Shown in pieces: positions 1 through 10,389 of a stretch of 64,000 nt of DNA. Below the pieces are notes generated by a model, which did no database searches, was not told the origin of the DNA, and was given only the letters and a program-made list of their open reading frames with translations. The stretch's first letter is position 1, and every line of letters begins with the position of its first letter. A program made the position numbers and the translations under genes. Origin of the DNA: Apoderus coryli (taxonomy: Eukaryota > Arthropoda > Insecta > Coleoptera > Attelabidae); assembly GCA_911728435.2 (NCBI GenBank), contig OU452211.1:5270001-5334000 (forward strand). Direction: 5' to 3'.

Positions 1-16
1 CTATGTAAAATAATGT

Positions 17-60
17 GTTTGGCGACATCTAGTTTTCGTTGGTAGTACGTCGAGAGAACA
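17..60. repeat. Dispersed short repeat, copy 1
   Basis: The block with GTTTGGCGACATCTAGTTT followed by CGTTGGTA recurs almost unchanged at 34923-34966, and its core GGCGACATCTAG again at 33798-33810. The first two copies stay alignable for about 40 bases. I cannot assign it to a named family. Read on the other strand, CTAGATGTCGCC is one base away from an insect CTCF-like core, which is only a suggestion. Confidence 0.4.
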
Positions 61-279
61 ACAATTCACTATATCGACTGCCTAGGAGGTCACTGACCTC
101 ATAAAGCACAACTACCAACACATAGATCCGCCCATACTCCCTTAAGCGAGTCCGCCTATATTAGAAATGGGCTTGTTTAAGTCTTGTTTTGTTAAACAAG
201 TCCATATCTGTCTATGTGTTCCGAAGTTCTTGCTTTTCCCTGCAGAATCTTTGTTCGTCAGTTTCCTCTAGGATCTGGA

Positions 280-520
280 AGAAGACTAGCTCGCACTTGC
301 TGAGATCCAAATAGTCTTCCCTCTTTCGTGGTTGAGGTTTCCAATGAATACCTTAGAGGAATGTTGAAAGGCTACCTGTCTATCAGAACAGATTGCGTTG
401 TCGTACCTCCAGATTGTGTTTTAAAAATCTCGCTATTGCGTAAATTTCCGTTTGAAAGACCTTGGGGTACTATATTCCTGTTCCAGTCCCTTTATTGGTC
501 TTACAGCCATATGGTATTCT
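280..520 (-). mobile_element. Non-LTR retrotransposon RNase H fragment (decayed)
   Basis: The minus strand reads NKGTGTGI, then (after a stop) YPKVFQTEIYAIARFL, then (in another frame) SDRQVAFQ, and stops at about 286. This order matches the RNase H domain found after the reverse transcriptase in I, R1 and Jockey-like LINEs, where the consensus is TGxGxGxY, a VFQAEIYAI segment holding the catalytic Glu, and SDSQAAL holding a catalytic Asp. Both acidic residues are still visible. At least one frameshift and two stops show it is dead. The element continues towards position 1 without a reliable frame. Confidence rests on the spacing and order of three motifs, not on a long match. Confidence 0.55.
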
Positions 521-1650
521 GTTTCCTAACTGGTATCTCCTTCCCAGTATATCTTGTTACTTCGAGTTTTGTGGAGAAATTCAGTTAAATCTTTTTCAGT
601 GTTTCGTCGCCAGGGAGGTTTGCAGATGCGATCAGGGGTCATAATGTCGTTCGAATTTTTAGTATCGCTTCTCCAAAGCTTTCCGCAGATACTCTGGGCC
701 TAGCTTTACTTAGCTACCCTTTCTTTTGCCAGGGACAGAGGTGTGAGGTCCGTGATGAACGCTAGTGTCCTAGTTGGAAACATTGTTATATAGCTCTAGT
801 ACTATGTGAAATGTTCCATTTGTTGTACTCGTTTTTTAAATCTTAGAGTGCTAAATTAGTGCTCCAGATCGCAGTCGAGTCATTGAAGAGCAACGTTATC
901 AGACGATTAAAACACAAACTAGCCACAAAGATCTTTCGTGGCTCGATGAAGATAACAGGTCAGTGTCATCAGAATCAAAAAATGCCTTTCGTTATCCTTG
1001 AATTATTGGGGATATGCCAAAATAATCTACCTGGAAGATATAATTTGCAGGGCAATGGAAATTGTTTTGAATTCTACGGCGAAAAACCTAAGTATCTCTC
1101 AACACTGAAAAATTGTTGGTTCTTAAACATAAATAGAGCTGATTTGTAATTAAAATCGATTTTAATTTTCTATAAAATCACATCATTCTCAGTATGTTGT
1201 TAACGGATCAGATATAGTCTATAGATAAAAGAAGTTTATTTAGTAAAAATTGGCCAAATTACACATACACATACATATATGTAGGAAAACTGACCCTTTT
1301 TTCCCCCATTTTCAATGTGAAGCACATAATGAAACTTCCCCCTTCACATCTAAAAAAAGAGAGCTGTATGCTAACCTAATTTTATTTGCTAACTCTTCAC
1401 GGTCAAGGTTAGATAAAATAAAGTTTTTTATGTCCTGAAAGATGCAACTTTATTATGCTAGAATGTGATATTAGTTTGTTACTTAGTATTCTATGGCAAG
1501 TCAAATTAATTTTTATTTGAGAATCTTAAGTATCGTTTTTGAATGGTTTGTGCAATCTGGTAAGATTTTTGTTACTCGAGCGAACGACAAGGAAAAAATT
1601 GCTCAAGACAACATTCTTCAAAAGAAACATTAGCGCCAATTGTCTAGAGT
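521..1650. other. No gene recognised
   Basis: The stretch has only short unrelated ORFs. It may include the upstream part of the LINE at 280-520, but I could not follow a frame. Confidence 0.4.
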
Positions 1651-1651
1651 T

Positions 1652-1779
1652 TCAAGTTTGCAGGACAGCAGCAAGCATTCTCTTGAGATCTGAAAACAGG
1701 AAGAAGTCGCTGGGGGCTAAGTCTGGAGAATACGGTGGGTGGGTAAGCAATTTGAAGTCCAGTTTTTGTAAGAATGATC
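1652..1779 (-). mobile_element. mariner-like transposase fragment, third catalytic Asp region
   Basis: An open minus-strand frame starts near 1779 and reads LQKLDFKLLTH, then PPYSPDLAPSDFFLF, then SDLKRML, and stops at 1652. The YSPDLAPSD block is the signature around the third catalytic Asp of mariner (DD34D) transposases, and the preceding segment fits the region between the second and third Asp. Everything upstream of this piece is missing: its 5' end abuts a (TTA)n LINE tail at 1780-1810. The expected C-terminal residues are replaced by an early stop. Confidence 0.75.
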
Positions 1780-1811
1780 AATCAATAAAGACCATTATTA
1801 TTATTATTTAA
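1780..1811 (+). mobile_element. LINE 3' tail, extremely 5'-truncated
   Basis: AATCAATAAAGACC followed by (ATT)n resembles the 3' ends at about 49740 (AATAAAGGCC then TTA repeats) and 27220 (AATAAACTG then ATT repeats). It looks like a LINE insertion truncated to little more than its tail, lying directly against the mariner fragment. Confidence 0.4.
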
Positions 1812-2321
1812 AATTTAAGAAGCTGTTTTGCAATTTTTTGCATTACCTTCACGTAAAATAGTTAACTTAGGATAGCAGCAGGTCTGTTTGCACAAATACT
1901 ATAATAAACTAAGCTCTCCCTGTAAACAAAAGCAAGAAAACCATATTATACACAAGCAAGGCGGATGAACGCTCAGAAGGCGGCACAAGAGATTACACGT
2001 GAATTATAGCACAAAGATATCTAATTGTAGCCGGGAGGCTCTTAGGGGCGACTTGACCTCGTCTTTGGGGCCTCACAGGCCATTTACCGGCTCACTACAT
2101 TTGCCATTCTCATTTATTAACACAACCCGGGAATGGTAGTAGAGTCAACGTTTGCCGAGGTGTGTTGCTTACTAATTTCAATAGATTAACCGCGTATATT
2201 TAAGGCATTTACTTTGAATTTAGTGGTATGTTTAATTTAATTGAGAGTGGTGTTTTCTAAAAGATATGTCTCTTTGCAAATTGCAAAAACAAGATGAAGA
2301 AAACACAACTGAATAGGAAGC

Positions 2322-2360
2322 TAAGAAACATCCGTTTCGTCGATCCATAACTTATCAGTG
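2322..2360 (-). ncRNA. Degenerate hammerhead-ribozyme motif (left arm of inverted pair)
   Basis: On the minus strand the sequence reads CUGAUAA (2352-2358), a 13-base stem II region (2339-2351), then GAAAC (2334-2338), GGAU and GUU. This is the hammerhead order CUGANGA, stem II, GAAA, short helix III, GUH. The change of conserved G8 to A in CUGAUAA would be expected to inactivate it. Its sequence is closely similar to the plus-strand copy at 2454-2490 and to 35297-35340. Confidence 0.5.
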
Positions 2361-2453
2361 AAGTTGTGAGGAATTGTATTCTTCTTGTCCAACTGCGTTC
2401 AGGATAGGACGGTCCTGACCAGTTATTTGTCTATCGCCTACTGAACCACCTAT

Positions 2454-2490
2454 CACTGATGAGTCGTGGATCGACAGAAATTTGTATGTT
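2454..2490 (+). ncRNA. Degenerate hammerhead-ribozyme motif (right arm of inverted pair)
   Basis: CUGAUGA (2456-2462) is followed by a perfect 4-bp stem II, GUCG (2463-2466) with CGAC (2472-2475), loop UGGAU, one extra A, then GAAA (2477-2480) and GUA (2484-2486). Helix I pairs only two bases and helix III is poor, so activity is unlikely. Together with 2322-2360 it makes a palindrome of roughly 180 bp. Confidence 0.5.
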
Positions 2491-2499
2491 TCTTGGCTT

Positions 2500-3750
2500 T
2501 GTATTTATGCTATTTATATTTAGAATTCTGGACGTACAACAGGATCTCGTTTAAGACGGAATGAATGTGTTGCTCCAAGCTTCTGAGAGCGGAATCACGT
2601 CACAATTAGCGAAAAGGCAATATTTAAGCCAAATAACAAAATGTTAACCCTAAACTGAAAAATATAATTTTACAATGACTGCGCCATTGGTATTTCATTT
2701 GGTCATTGCAAATTTCAAATGGAAATATCTGGAAAAAGGGGCATCGATGTTACGAGAATAGCATCTATTGACTTTTAGACAAAGATAATTTAACTTAATC
2801 ACAATATTTTCTTGCAAAAAATATGTTAAATTACTTATGGGACAGCTTGTAGGGGAAAACCGATAGATGTTAAGACTGTTCATTCATGTGTTACCTACCA
2901 CAAAAGAATTTCGCCATCATCAGTTCAAAATTATTCCAAGATATTATTTCCAGATGATGCCAGTCTAAGGACAAGATAGTATCTACTAATTTCAATAGAT
3001 TAACCACATACATCTAACCCATTCGCCTTAAATCGAGTTATTTGTAATTAACTGGATGCCACACAGCGTTGTGTGGGGCGCGTACTTCCGCTTACGATGA
3101 CGCTTCTTAGCGTCTCGAGATTAATGCCGAATTTTCGATTATATCGAAATGGCTGAGATGGGGTTAAAAATGGACCTACGCAAGCGATTAGCAGCCACGT
3201 TTATATAACGGGGGATGTAGTATATAGATTCCGATATGCAAGTGGAAATTACTGCAATACAGGGTGATATGAAAAGGCTTGCAATTTGTATATTTTACTA
3301 GCGAAACGTAACTGAGGTTTTTGAAAATGTTGCATCTTAAGGTATAAGGCATCGGACGGACGGAACGGGCGGTGATCTACGAACTTTTTATTAGAGTATC
3401 GCTCTAAGCGGTGAAGAACTAATTCTCAATGAAAAGAATTTTCTAAAACGAAAAAAAAACTTAAATCATGAAAAATGTTAAGGTGGAAGACAGAATATTA
3501 TTTGAAAATTATTTATACATACTAGTGTATCTTTTTCAACAAAATAAATAATGAACTTACTTGCTCCCCCAATTCGCTCTGTTATTTACCGCAATATTTC
3601 TTTCTTTCTTTGGTGGTTACTGTAAGTTACTTCATTTTTCTTCAAATCTCAAAATTACACTGGAATATACTCGGCTGAAGAGGCAGCAAATCGCAGAAAT
3701 TACGAGGTATCCGATACTTTCAATTTTAAAATTCTGCAAGTTCATCATGG
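2500..3750. other. No gene recognised
   Basis: Only short ORFs are present. The block ACTAATTTCAATAGATTAACC occurs at about 2170 and again at about 2985, so some of this is repetitive. Confidence 0.4.
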
Positions 3751-3756
3751 CATGCG

Positions 3757-4053
3757 AAGCTTCATCATTATGAACCTGAGTTCAAGCAGTACTCCATGCA
3801 ATGGTATAAAAAAGTCAGACCCAGGAAATTTATGGTTACACAGTTATTCGGAAAACTCATAGTGACTATCTTCTGGGAGTCAGAAGGGATCGTATTGATT
3901 GATTATGAAGATAAAGGGGGTGCTATAACAGAACAGTACCCCGCTTCAATCTTAGAACAGTTAAAAAAAGCAATCAGAGAAATAAAGGCGAAAGTCAACG
4001 AAAGGTTTCTTGCTCTTACGAAAACCACCTCATTTTTCCATTTAGTTCAGTAA
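3757..4053 (+). pseudogene. mariner transposase fragment, central catalytic region
   Basis: The frame reads HHYEPEFKQYSMQWYKK from 3763, then RPRKF, GKLIVTIFWESEGIVLIDY and PASILEQLKKAI, and ends at 4053. This is the mariner segment that follows the first catalytic Asp (family pattern HHYxPExKxxSxQW, PKK, GKVxxxxFWDxxGxxLxDY, YAxLLxxLxxAI). Two things stand out: the first Asp region upstream is not recognisable, and the expected HDNAPxH second Asp motif does not follow. It is a fragment of about 95 residues out of a usual 340-350. An unrelated dispersed repeat begins within 40 bases of its end. Confidence 0.8.
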
Positions 4054-4079
4054 ATATGATCTTTTTTTTTCAAGTTTTT

Positions 4080-4240
4080 ACCTTTTTTTTACCCCTTAAC
4101 TACGCCCTTTGAGTTCTAAAATCTAATCAGTGCCTCGTTATAGCCAATAGTATTTTTGTGCCAAATTTGGTTACATTTCGTAAAATCGTTTTGTAGTTAT
4201 CGTTAAACAAACTGACAGACCGACAGAATGACAGACATTT
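4080..4240 (+). repeat. Dispersed repeat ending in a GACAGACCGACAG-type tail
   Basis: The sequence runs ACCCCTTAACTACGCC, GTGCCTCGTTATAGCC, GTATTTTTGTGCCAAATTTGG, then a tail of GACAGAC units. Diverged copies lie at about 7660-7960 (minus) and 20170-20310 (minus). The GCCAAATTTGGTT block plus a GACAGAC tail is common in insect non-autonomous repeats; no coding capacity is seen. Confidence 0.5.
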
Positions 4241-4379
4241 TTTAACGAATGGAACAAAGTATTTACCAATTATTTTATTTTTTTTGGGTTTTTAGGTTCA
4301 TATATTATTATATACTATTTACTATAATTATTCGTACATTTTTTCAATATTTGTTATTTCTTTTGTACTTTTTTTTTAT

Positions 4380-5200
4380 TATACGACGTAGCTACCCCAG
4401 TAAACACACATACGTTTATTTAACGTTTATCATTACAAAACACCTTTCCAGAAAAAGGTACAGTAACTACGTACATTTGACTTTGATATGTCGCGCTTTT
4501 TCACGTTACAGAACACGAATAACAAAACGTTAGTTAAACGCTTTAAAAAAACGTGTATTGAACGTATTTAAGTATATAGGTATATTCAACGGTGAAATTA
4601 AACGTTTCTAACATACGTTAATGATACGATTACACAAACGTTAATTATTAGCTTTTTAAAAACGACAAATGTACATCTAACACTGTTATTTAAAGTTGCT
4701 TTTATATATTTTTGTAAGATACTTTATAAACATTATATAAACGTTTTGAATTTTCCTATATTAAGCAATAAGCATTTTTATGGGATATTTTACACGTTTT
4801 CTTAACCGTAATTTTCGGATTATTATAAAATACTTAAAAAACGTCATTTTAACGAATTCATTGTCGCCTCTATCGGTTTATTATAAATTACTAAAGAACG
4901 TTTTATAAACATTTTTAATATTGACAATGTTTGACACGCGTTTAAGAAACACCTAAAGCAAACGTTTTTATTTTATGGTTTATTTATAATACATATACAA
5001 TGTTACTTAAACATAATAAATGCGCGTAGTTGTATGTAAATTAGAAAAACACGTGTCTATAACGTTTAAACTGAACGATGTAAAATTAACCTTAAAATAA
5101 ACCGTAAATTTTCTAACGTAAGACCAATTATCAACGACTGACACGTTGAATGAACGTTTAATTTACGTATATGTGTTTACAGGGACGTTTCGGCATTTTT
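4380..5200. other. ACGT-rich tract of unknown origin
   Basis: In this AT-rich stretch the tetramer ACGT occurs about twenty times, mostly as AACGTT, AACGTTT or ACACGT, far more densely than in flanking sequence. There is no tandem period and no ORF of note (the 94-codon frame at 4249 is poly-T driven). Confidence 0.4.
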
Positions 5201-7600
5201 TTTTACATTTTGCTTTTTTCAAGTATCCTTAAACATATAGGTACAAGTGTATGTCTTCTTGTATATGTTTTAAGATAACTTTTGCCATTTTGCCATGGTT
5301 AACACGTTGATCGTTGTTTCGGCTTCTGTTCCTCTTTTCAGTTGTGGACTTATTTACATCTAAAATAACCCAAAACATGTATTTGTGGTGAAAACAAAAT
5401 CCGTGAGGTTGATCAATTTTTCAATATATGATTCCACCCTGCGCAACTCCTCTAAAAACTTCTTACCCCTTTTCCATTTCTCTATATCAGACAGAGGCAA
5501 AAAGCGCCAGAAGCCAGTATGATAATAAATTAAATAGAGTCTCCGCTTTTATCGAAACAATTATCAAAAATGAATATTACATCGTCTGCGGTGATCTTTC
5601 AGCAGGAAGAATGTTCTTTGGGCCACACCGATAAGGCACTGTGAGTTTCCTTTTGCGTTTCCTACCGAAAAGGCAGATAATATGCGTGAAATATATATGT
5701 CGGTCCCAGGAAGTTCTATGGTTGATGACTCAGGTATGAAGTTATATGATACAAATATTGTTTGCTGTGTATTTTATACTGAAATAATTTTTTAACAGAA
5801 TCATTTACATTTAAAATTCTTCAAATGACTCGTTCCGATTGTTAGCAGCAAAACGTCGTTTCAAATGACAAAACGTATTGAAAAAAACATTACTATTGCC
5901 TCCACAGATCAGCCGAATTCCGTCATCTGGGTCTGGATATCTACACTGACTGCATAATGAAAAATTTAGATTACATTAGAGGGTTATAAGACCCCTTGAG
6001 CCACTACAAATCAACTAATTAGCTTGGCAGCAGTCGACTGACTGCCTTTTTCCTTCTCAACCCTTATGTATTAAGTATACATAGTAGGAGTATTTTGGTA
6101 CCGATAAAAGATTTCTGTGCCACTGATGCCAGCCAGGGAAGCCAAATAAAAAATGTTTAATTTAGGGCAGAAAGAGACGGTAACAAAAAAAAATGTGAAA
6201 TCCATCCGGGCGAAATTGTGATTAATATTATCACAACACTGTAAAGTTTTGTGCCCGTTTCGTTATCGGTCTCGGAATAAAGATGGATTCTTTAGAGGGA
6301 AATTGACTTTTAAATGTTTGTAAGATTTGAGGTAAAACCAAGCGTAGGGAAAATTAGCTGAGAGATTGCTATCCAACTTACGTTAAAAAAATAAAACATA
6401 AAATTTGGAATCTGCATGCTTAATTTAAGCAATTGGCTATTCAAAATTACGTACAAGCACGGTGTTGTAGAGGATATAAAGGCTTGTTTATACTAAGGAG
6501 ACGTCCTTAATAATATTCCATTTGATAATTAATCAAAATGGGGTTGAAATAGAAAATAACCAATTATTGAAATTAAAACAATAATATTTCAATATTTTTG
6601 ACATCCACTATATTTGTTGCTTGTTGCTGAAACCTACAATTTTAAGCAAAGACCGGTTTATGATTTTCCTAAAGCAGTCAAAATCAACATTAGGGGTGTG
6701 GGAATTTTATTTGTTCCCCTACACTCAAGTTATGCCCTTCTGGAACACAATTTTTTAGATAGCGTTTAGCTATTTCACCGATGCTCTTTTGATCTCATCT
6801 TCATTTGTAAAACCATGGCCTTTAAAGTTCGTGGTATTTTTGGAAATAGAATGCCTGGTAAATATTAAGGCGGAAGCACTGTTTTGTTTGGTCACTAATT
6901 CACGAATGACGTATGAGCATGTGCATTATCGTGATGTACAAGCCGTGAATTGGTCAGGCTTGAGGTTGTTCTGCTCATAGATCATTTAACCTTGTGGCAA
7001 GATCTCAACGTACACTCTGACGTTAAAATAAAAAAAAACACAAAATGAGCATAAATCTTGGCCTCCACTGGGATTACTCGGCATCATAACCATATTGATA
7101 TGTGGGATCATCACCTCCTATGACATGTTACAAAGGTTCTAGATAGTTCTTGCCTTTATTTAGCAATTCCTGAGCAACTTCCATTCAGCGGCTGTTTTAT
7201 TTTGAAATTCAAAACTAGTTTTATTTCGAAAAGATATGCCAACATCATCAGCGAATCCTCTAGTTGTGATTCGGTGATGACTCATAATAATTACTGTCAT
7301 TTTTCGACATTTCATGGGGTATTGTTGGGCTTGTACTCACGACTACCTTTCAATAGAAGCAATAATTTACATTTCTAAAATTTGGAGCGAATAATTATCT
7401 GATCTATGTCTGAAAATCAAACATGTGTAGCAATAAAACCAAGAAATCAAACCAATCTTAATAAAACTGTGAAATTACAAAATTCCAATTAGTTATTGAA
7501 CACTCCTCGTACATATAATCGATGAGTTGAGCGTTTGGCGTAGATGAAAGTTTAGAAAACACGTTTTATCAATTCACCGAAACCCGTATTTAAATTTCTT
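5200..7600. other. No gene recognised
   Basis: Only short ORFs are present, without family signatures. A 68-codon frame at 5428-5634 looks somewhat protein-like but I do not recognise it. Confidence 0.4.
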
Positions 7601-7634
7601 CCTGCGTTTCGATAACAGTGTTATCATCATCAGG
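7601..7634 (-). ncRNA. CTGATGA-stem-GAAAC hairpin motif
   Basis: The minus strand reads CCTGATGA, T, GATAAC, ACT, GTTATC, GAAACG. The 6-bp stem is perfect (7611-7616 with 7620-7625). The same order with different stem bases occurs at 40116 and 51325. The motif resembles hammerhead core strands with one extra base before stem II, but I see no convincing helix I. Confidence 0.45.
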
Positions 7635-7659
7635 AAAGAATTAAGACAAATATGTTAGC

Positions 7660-7960
7660 GAAACTGAATAAATGTCGGTCTGTATCAAAGAGAACTCAAA
7701 AACCATTTAACATATTTTAACCAAATTTGGTACAAAAATACTACAGGATACGTCTAGGTGCTGAGGCGTAGGCAAGGAGTTTATCCAAAATTTGGAATAG
7801 TTTTTAATTTGTTTAATAGAGTATAACCTAAACCACTAACCATAAAAAAATTAGATCACATTCGCGTTCGAAAAGAGTGTAAAAAGGGGTTAAAAACTTT
7901 AAAAAAATATATTTCCTAAACAAAACAGAAATACTGACTAGATATTTATGGATTTGATAG
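7660..7960 (-). repeat. Dispersed repeat, second copy of the 4080 family
   Basis: The minus strand carries CCTTGCCTACGCC, GCACCTAGACG, then GTATTTTTGTACCAAATTTGG and an ACAGACCGAC tail, parallel to 4080-4240 and 20170-20310. Confidence 0.45.
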
Positions 7961-8138
7961 AATATACCCTATGAAAAAACTTGCTTACATAGACTTTTAA
8001 GTAGTTGATTCGGTGTTAAAAATACACGACAAAGAAATTATGCACCATAGGCGTCCGTCAAATGTTTTTTTTGATTTGGAAATATAGCTAGTTACCATTA
8101 GGTTAATGACAAAAAAGTCACAAAAATATTACTTTTAC

Positions 8139-8164
8139 CAAAGATTAATGTACATTAATCTTTG
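8139..8164. repeat. 26-bp perfect palindrome
   Basis: CAAAGATTAATGT is followed immediately by its exact reverse complement. It could be the junction of a small inverted element. No matching second copy was found. Confidence 0.6.
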
Positions 8165-8179
8165 CTTTTACAATTAAAT

Positions 8180-8215
8180 ATGCAGAGGTATTCGTGCCTC
8201 GAGGGCAACAGTTTA
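8180..8215 (+). repeat. Short dispersed repeat with internal hairpin
   Basis: TATTCGTGCCTC, GGGCA and CAGTTTATTT recur at 53274-53302 (with CTATTCGTGCCTCATGGGCA). Both copies keep a TGCC/GGCA hairpin. Confidence 0.35.
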
Positions 8216-8519
8216 TTTGCATTGCTTCATCGAACAAAAATAACATACAAAAGAAAGATACGACGACCCCCCCAAACTGTTTTAGCAAATATTACCATCT
8301 CCTTTCCTCTCCGAACAAAATTTCAATCTTGCACATACTACTATTTCATAATATGTAACCCCGCAAGTAGTCTTTGCCTCGTTCATTGTAGCTGGAAAGT
8401 GTGTCGCTATTCTGTGTCTAATCGCGACTACTTTCATTGCCATGGGTGGAGAAGATTTTACCAAAAAATTACTATTTTTGGTCTTTTTAATTTTATTACC
8501 AGCTGATTAGCGAAAGCGT

Positions 8520-9277
8520 TAGCTAGTTTAAATTTGACGCAGCATTTATCCCGAAGCATTATTTCAAGGACTACTTCACATAAAAGCTCTAATCGTTGAT
8601 TATCCCTCGGATTAAAATCCAATGTTCCAATGCAAGGATATCTAAACTTGTCATTGAGGCAGTGGCCTTTCTTCTTTGGAACTTGTTGAAATTATTAGAT
8701 TTTTAAAGCTGAAAGCTGTTTCACTATGCTACGTCACTGACATAAAGAAATAATATGCTTCGGGAGGCGGTATAAGAAGAGATTTTATGGTTCCAGTACG
8801 CGGCAGTGCATGTCTGTGGGGCCATAATCATGTGTCTTGATTAGCGCCGTTTGTACATAAGAATCTCGCCACCAACTCGAAGAGTGTTATTATTGCAGCG
8901 TGTCTCGAGACTTGGTTTTATATGTTTCCTCTTTTTTTTTCTTGCATTTCTCGTTCCGGGAATTACTTTTATATTTTAGGCAAATTGAATATACCTATTT
9001 TCCGCAGGCTGCTTTCCAGATTTACTTCCATATATTATTAGATAAATTTTTATTAGGTTGCGGGAAATGTCTACACTTCAAGTAAAAATATTTATAACTT
9101 TGGCTTTGTGAAAATAAGTAGATCTACAGATCAGTAATGTATAAGAACAATAGACAAACGTTAAAATAGTATGTACAGTTTGGAAGGCAGATAGCCCTTC
9201 ATAATGTCATTGGCCTGCTATTCTTAGGCTTACTGCTTGTTTGTTTGCTGCTAGCTGCAGCGAAATATCACAATTGA
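8520..9277. other. No gene recognised
   Basis: No conserved frame or repeat terminus is recognised here. Confidence 0.35.
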
Positions 9278-9547
9278 GGCCGTGGAAGTCGCTTTATCGT
9301 ACTCAAAGTACCATTCAACAAGCTCAAGCCTCAGGATCATAAAAGTGCAAATATTTCATCGGATGAAAACTCAATTATAACACAGGAACTGTATGTGGAT
9401 GATGACTGGCTGCAGTTTTGTGAAGAAATAGCAAAATTTAACAATTACAGGTGCTACCTCAAAGAAAACTTATTTATCCAGATCCAGAATTTATTGAAAC
9501 AACAGTTAATCCTACACTATCGCTTTGGGGATTGTTGTGACGATTGA
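9278..9547 (+). CDS. Candidate coding segment without an ATG
   Basis: An 89-codon open frame begins after a TGA at 9275 and ends with TGA at 9545. Its composition is protein-like and unlike the AT-driven frames around it: KPQDHKSANISSDENS, then ELYVDDDWLQFCEEIAKFNN. There is no methionine, so it would have to be an internal or terminal exon, or a TE relic. A possible donor, CAG|GTGCTA, lies at 9451-9453, but its phase does not fit the exon at 9872. A second frame starting after CTGCAG at 9260 is open for 39 codons, so a frameshift is also possible. The product is not recognised. Confidence 0.25.
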   Translation, partial: GRGSRFIVLKVPFNKLKPQDHKSANISSDENSIITQELYVDDDWLQFCEEIAKFNNYRCYLKENLFIQIQNLLKQQLILHYRFGDCCDD

Positions 9548-9871
9548 TCATTTATTCTCTATTTAATGTATTGTCATAGTTCTCTATTTTGTGACTGTGC
9601 TAAAAAATCCAATTGGGGTTTTTGCAAGTGATACTTTAGGTTGGGAACGAGGTGATGCTTGGAAACATAACTTTATTTGAGAGTCCGACCTATTCATCGA
9701 TATATCCTTGTTCTAAAAATATTTTTTAAATACGTTTAACTTCAATTAATGTAATGGAAATATATTTGAGATAAACAGCAGTAATCGTAGTCTTCCTTTT
9801 ACATAGAAACAGGTAGGTAGGTATCTCATATCTGTATATAAACAGCAGCAGCAGATACAATCTCGCTTCAG

Positions 9872-10336
9872 GGGAAGTTGAACCAGGAAATTAATATCGT
9901 AAACAATAAGTTTGTGCATAACTCATACGAGAGCAAAGGCAGTATGAATTTTTCTGAGATATTGGATCCCACAAATTATCACAAAGCACATGGAGTTTAT
10001 TTGTCTATATTATACAACTTATTGCGTAAAAGCTCACGTAAGAAGCTTATTTCAAATTTATTTATATTTTGTTGTGAATAATTTGTATTGCTTATCGTTT
10101 GACAATAATTATAGTAGAAAATTGGAGCCTCCAATTCATTTTCAAGGCTGTAGCTTAATATCGTTTACCTATGGCGTTTACGAACTTAAGTTGCTCTTCG
10201 GGAGTTTCCCAGGAAAAGTTCTGTTAGTCATGTTAGAAATGTTGAAAACTCGTACCTTTCTGTAGAATAAATTGCAGCAATTATAATTAATTTAGATGAG
10301 GATAGCGATAGCGACCCTGAACTAAATATAGAATAG
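9872..10336 (+). CDS. Putative 3' end of a host gene (two exons, unknown product)
   Basis: Exon 9872-10037 follows an acceptor (TCTCGCTTCAG) and is open for 55 codons, beginning GKLNQEINIVNNKF and including SMNFSEILDPTNYHKAHG. It ends at a good donor, CAC|GTAAGA, leaving one base. The next acceptor, AATAAATTGCAG, opens exon 10278-10336, which starts with the two bases needed to complete the codon. It then reads IIINLDEDSDSDPELNIE and stops at 10334-10336. A canonical AATAAA lies at 10384. The agreement of phase, acidic tail and polyadenylation signal favours a real terminal gene structure. The product is unknown, upstream exons are not proven, and a domesticated or degraded TE gene is an alternative. 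Confidence 0.35.
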
Positions 10337-10383
10337 AATTGTACATTTCATTAAATTACTTGTATATCTCCTATATTATGCAA

Positions 10384-10389
10384 AATAAA
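10384..10389 (+). terminator. Polyadenylation signal AATAAA
   Basis: A canonical AATAAA sits 47 bases after the stop codon of the putative terminal exon 10278-10336. Confidence 0.35.

Noticed and set aside
4249..4533. 94-codon ORF
   Set aside because: Poly-T and AT-driven; no signature.
8162..8506. 114-codon ORF
   Set aside because: Begins in a short dispersed repeat and has no recognisable family.
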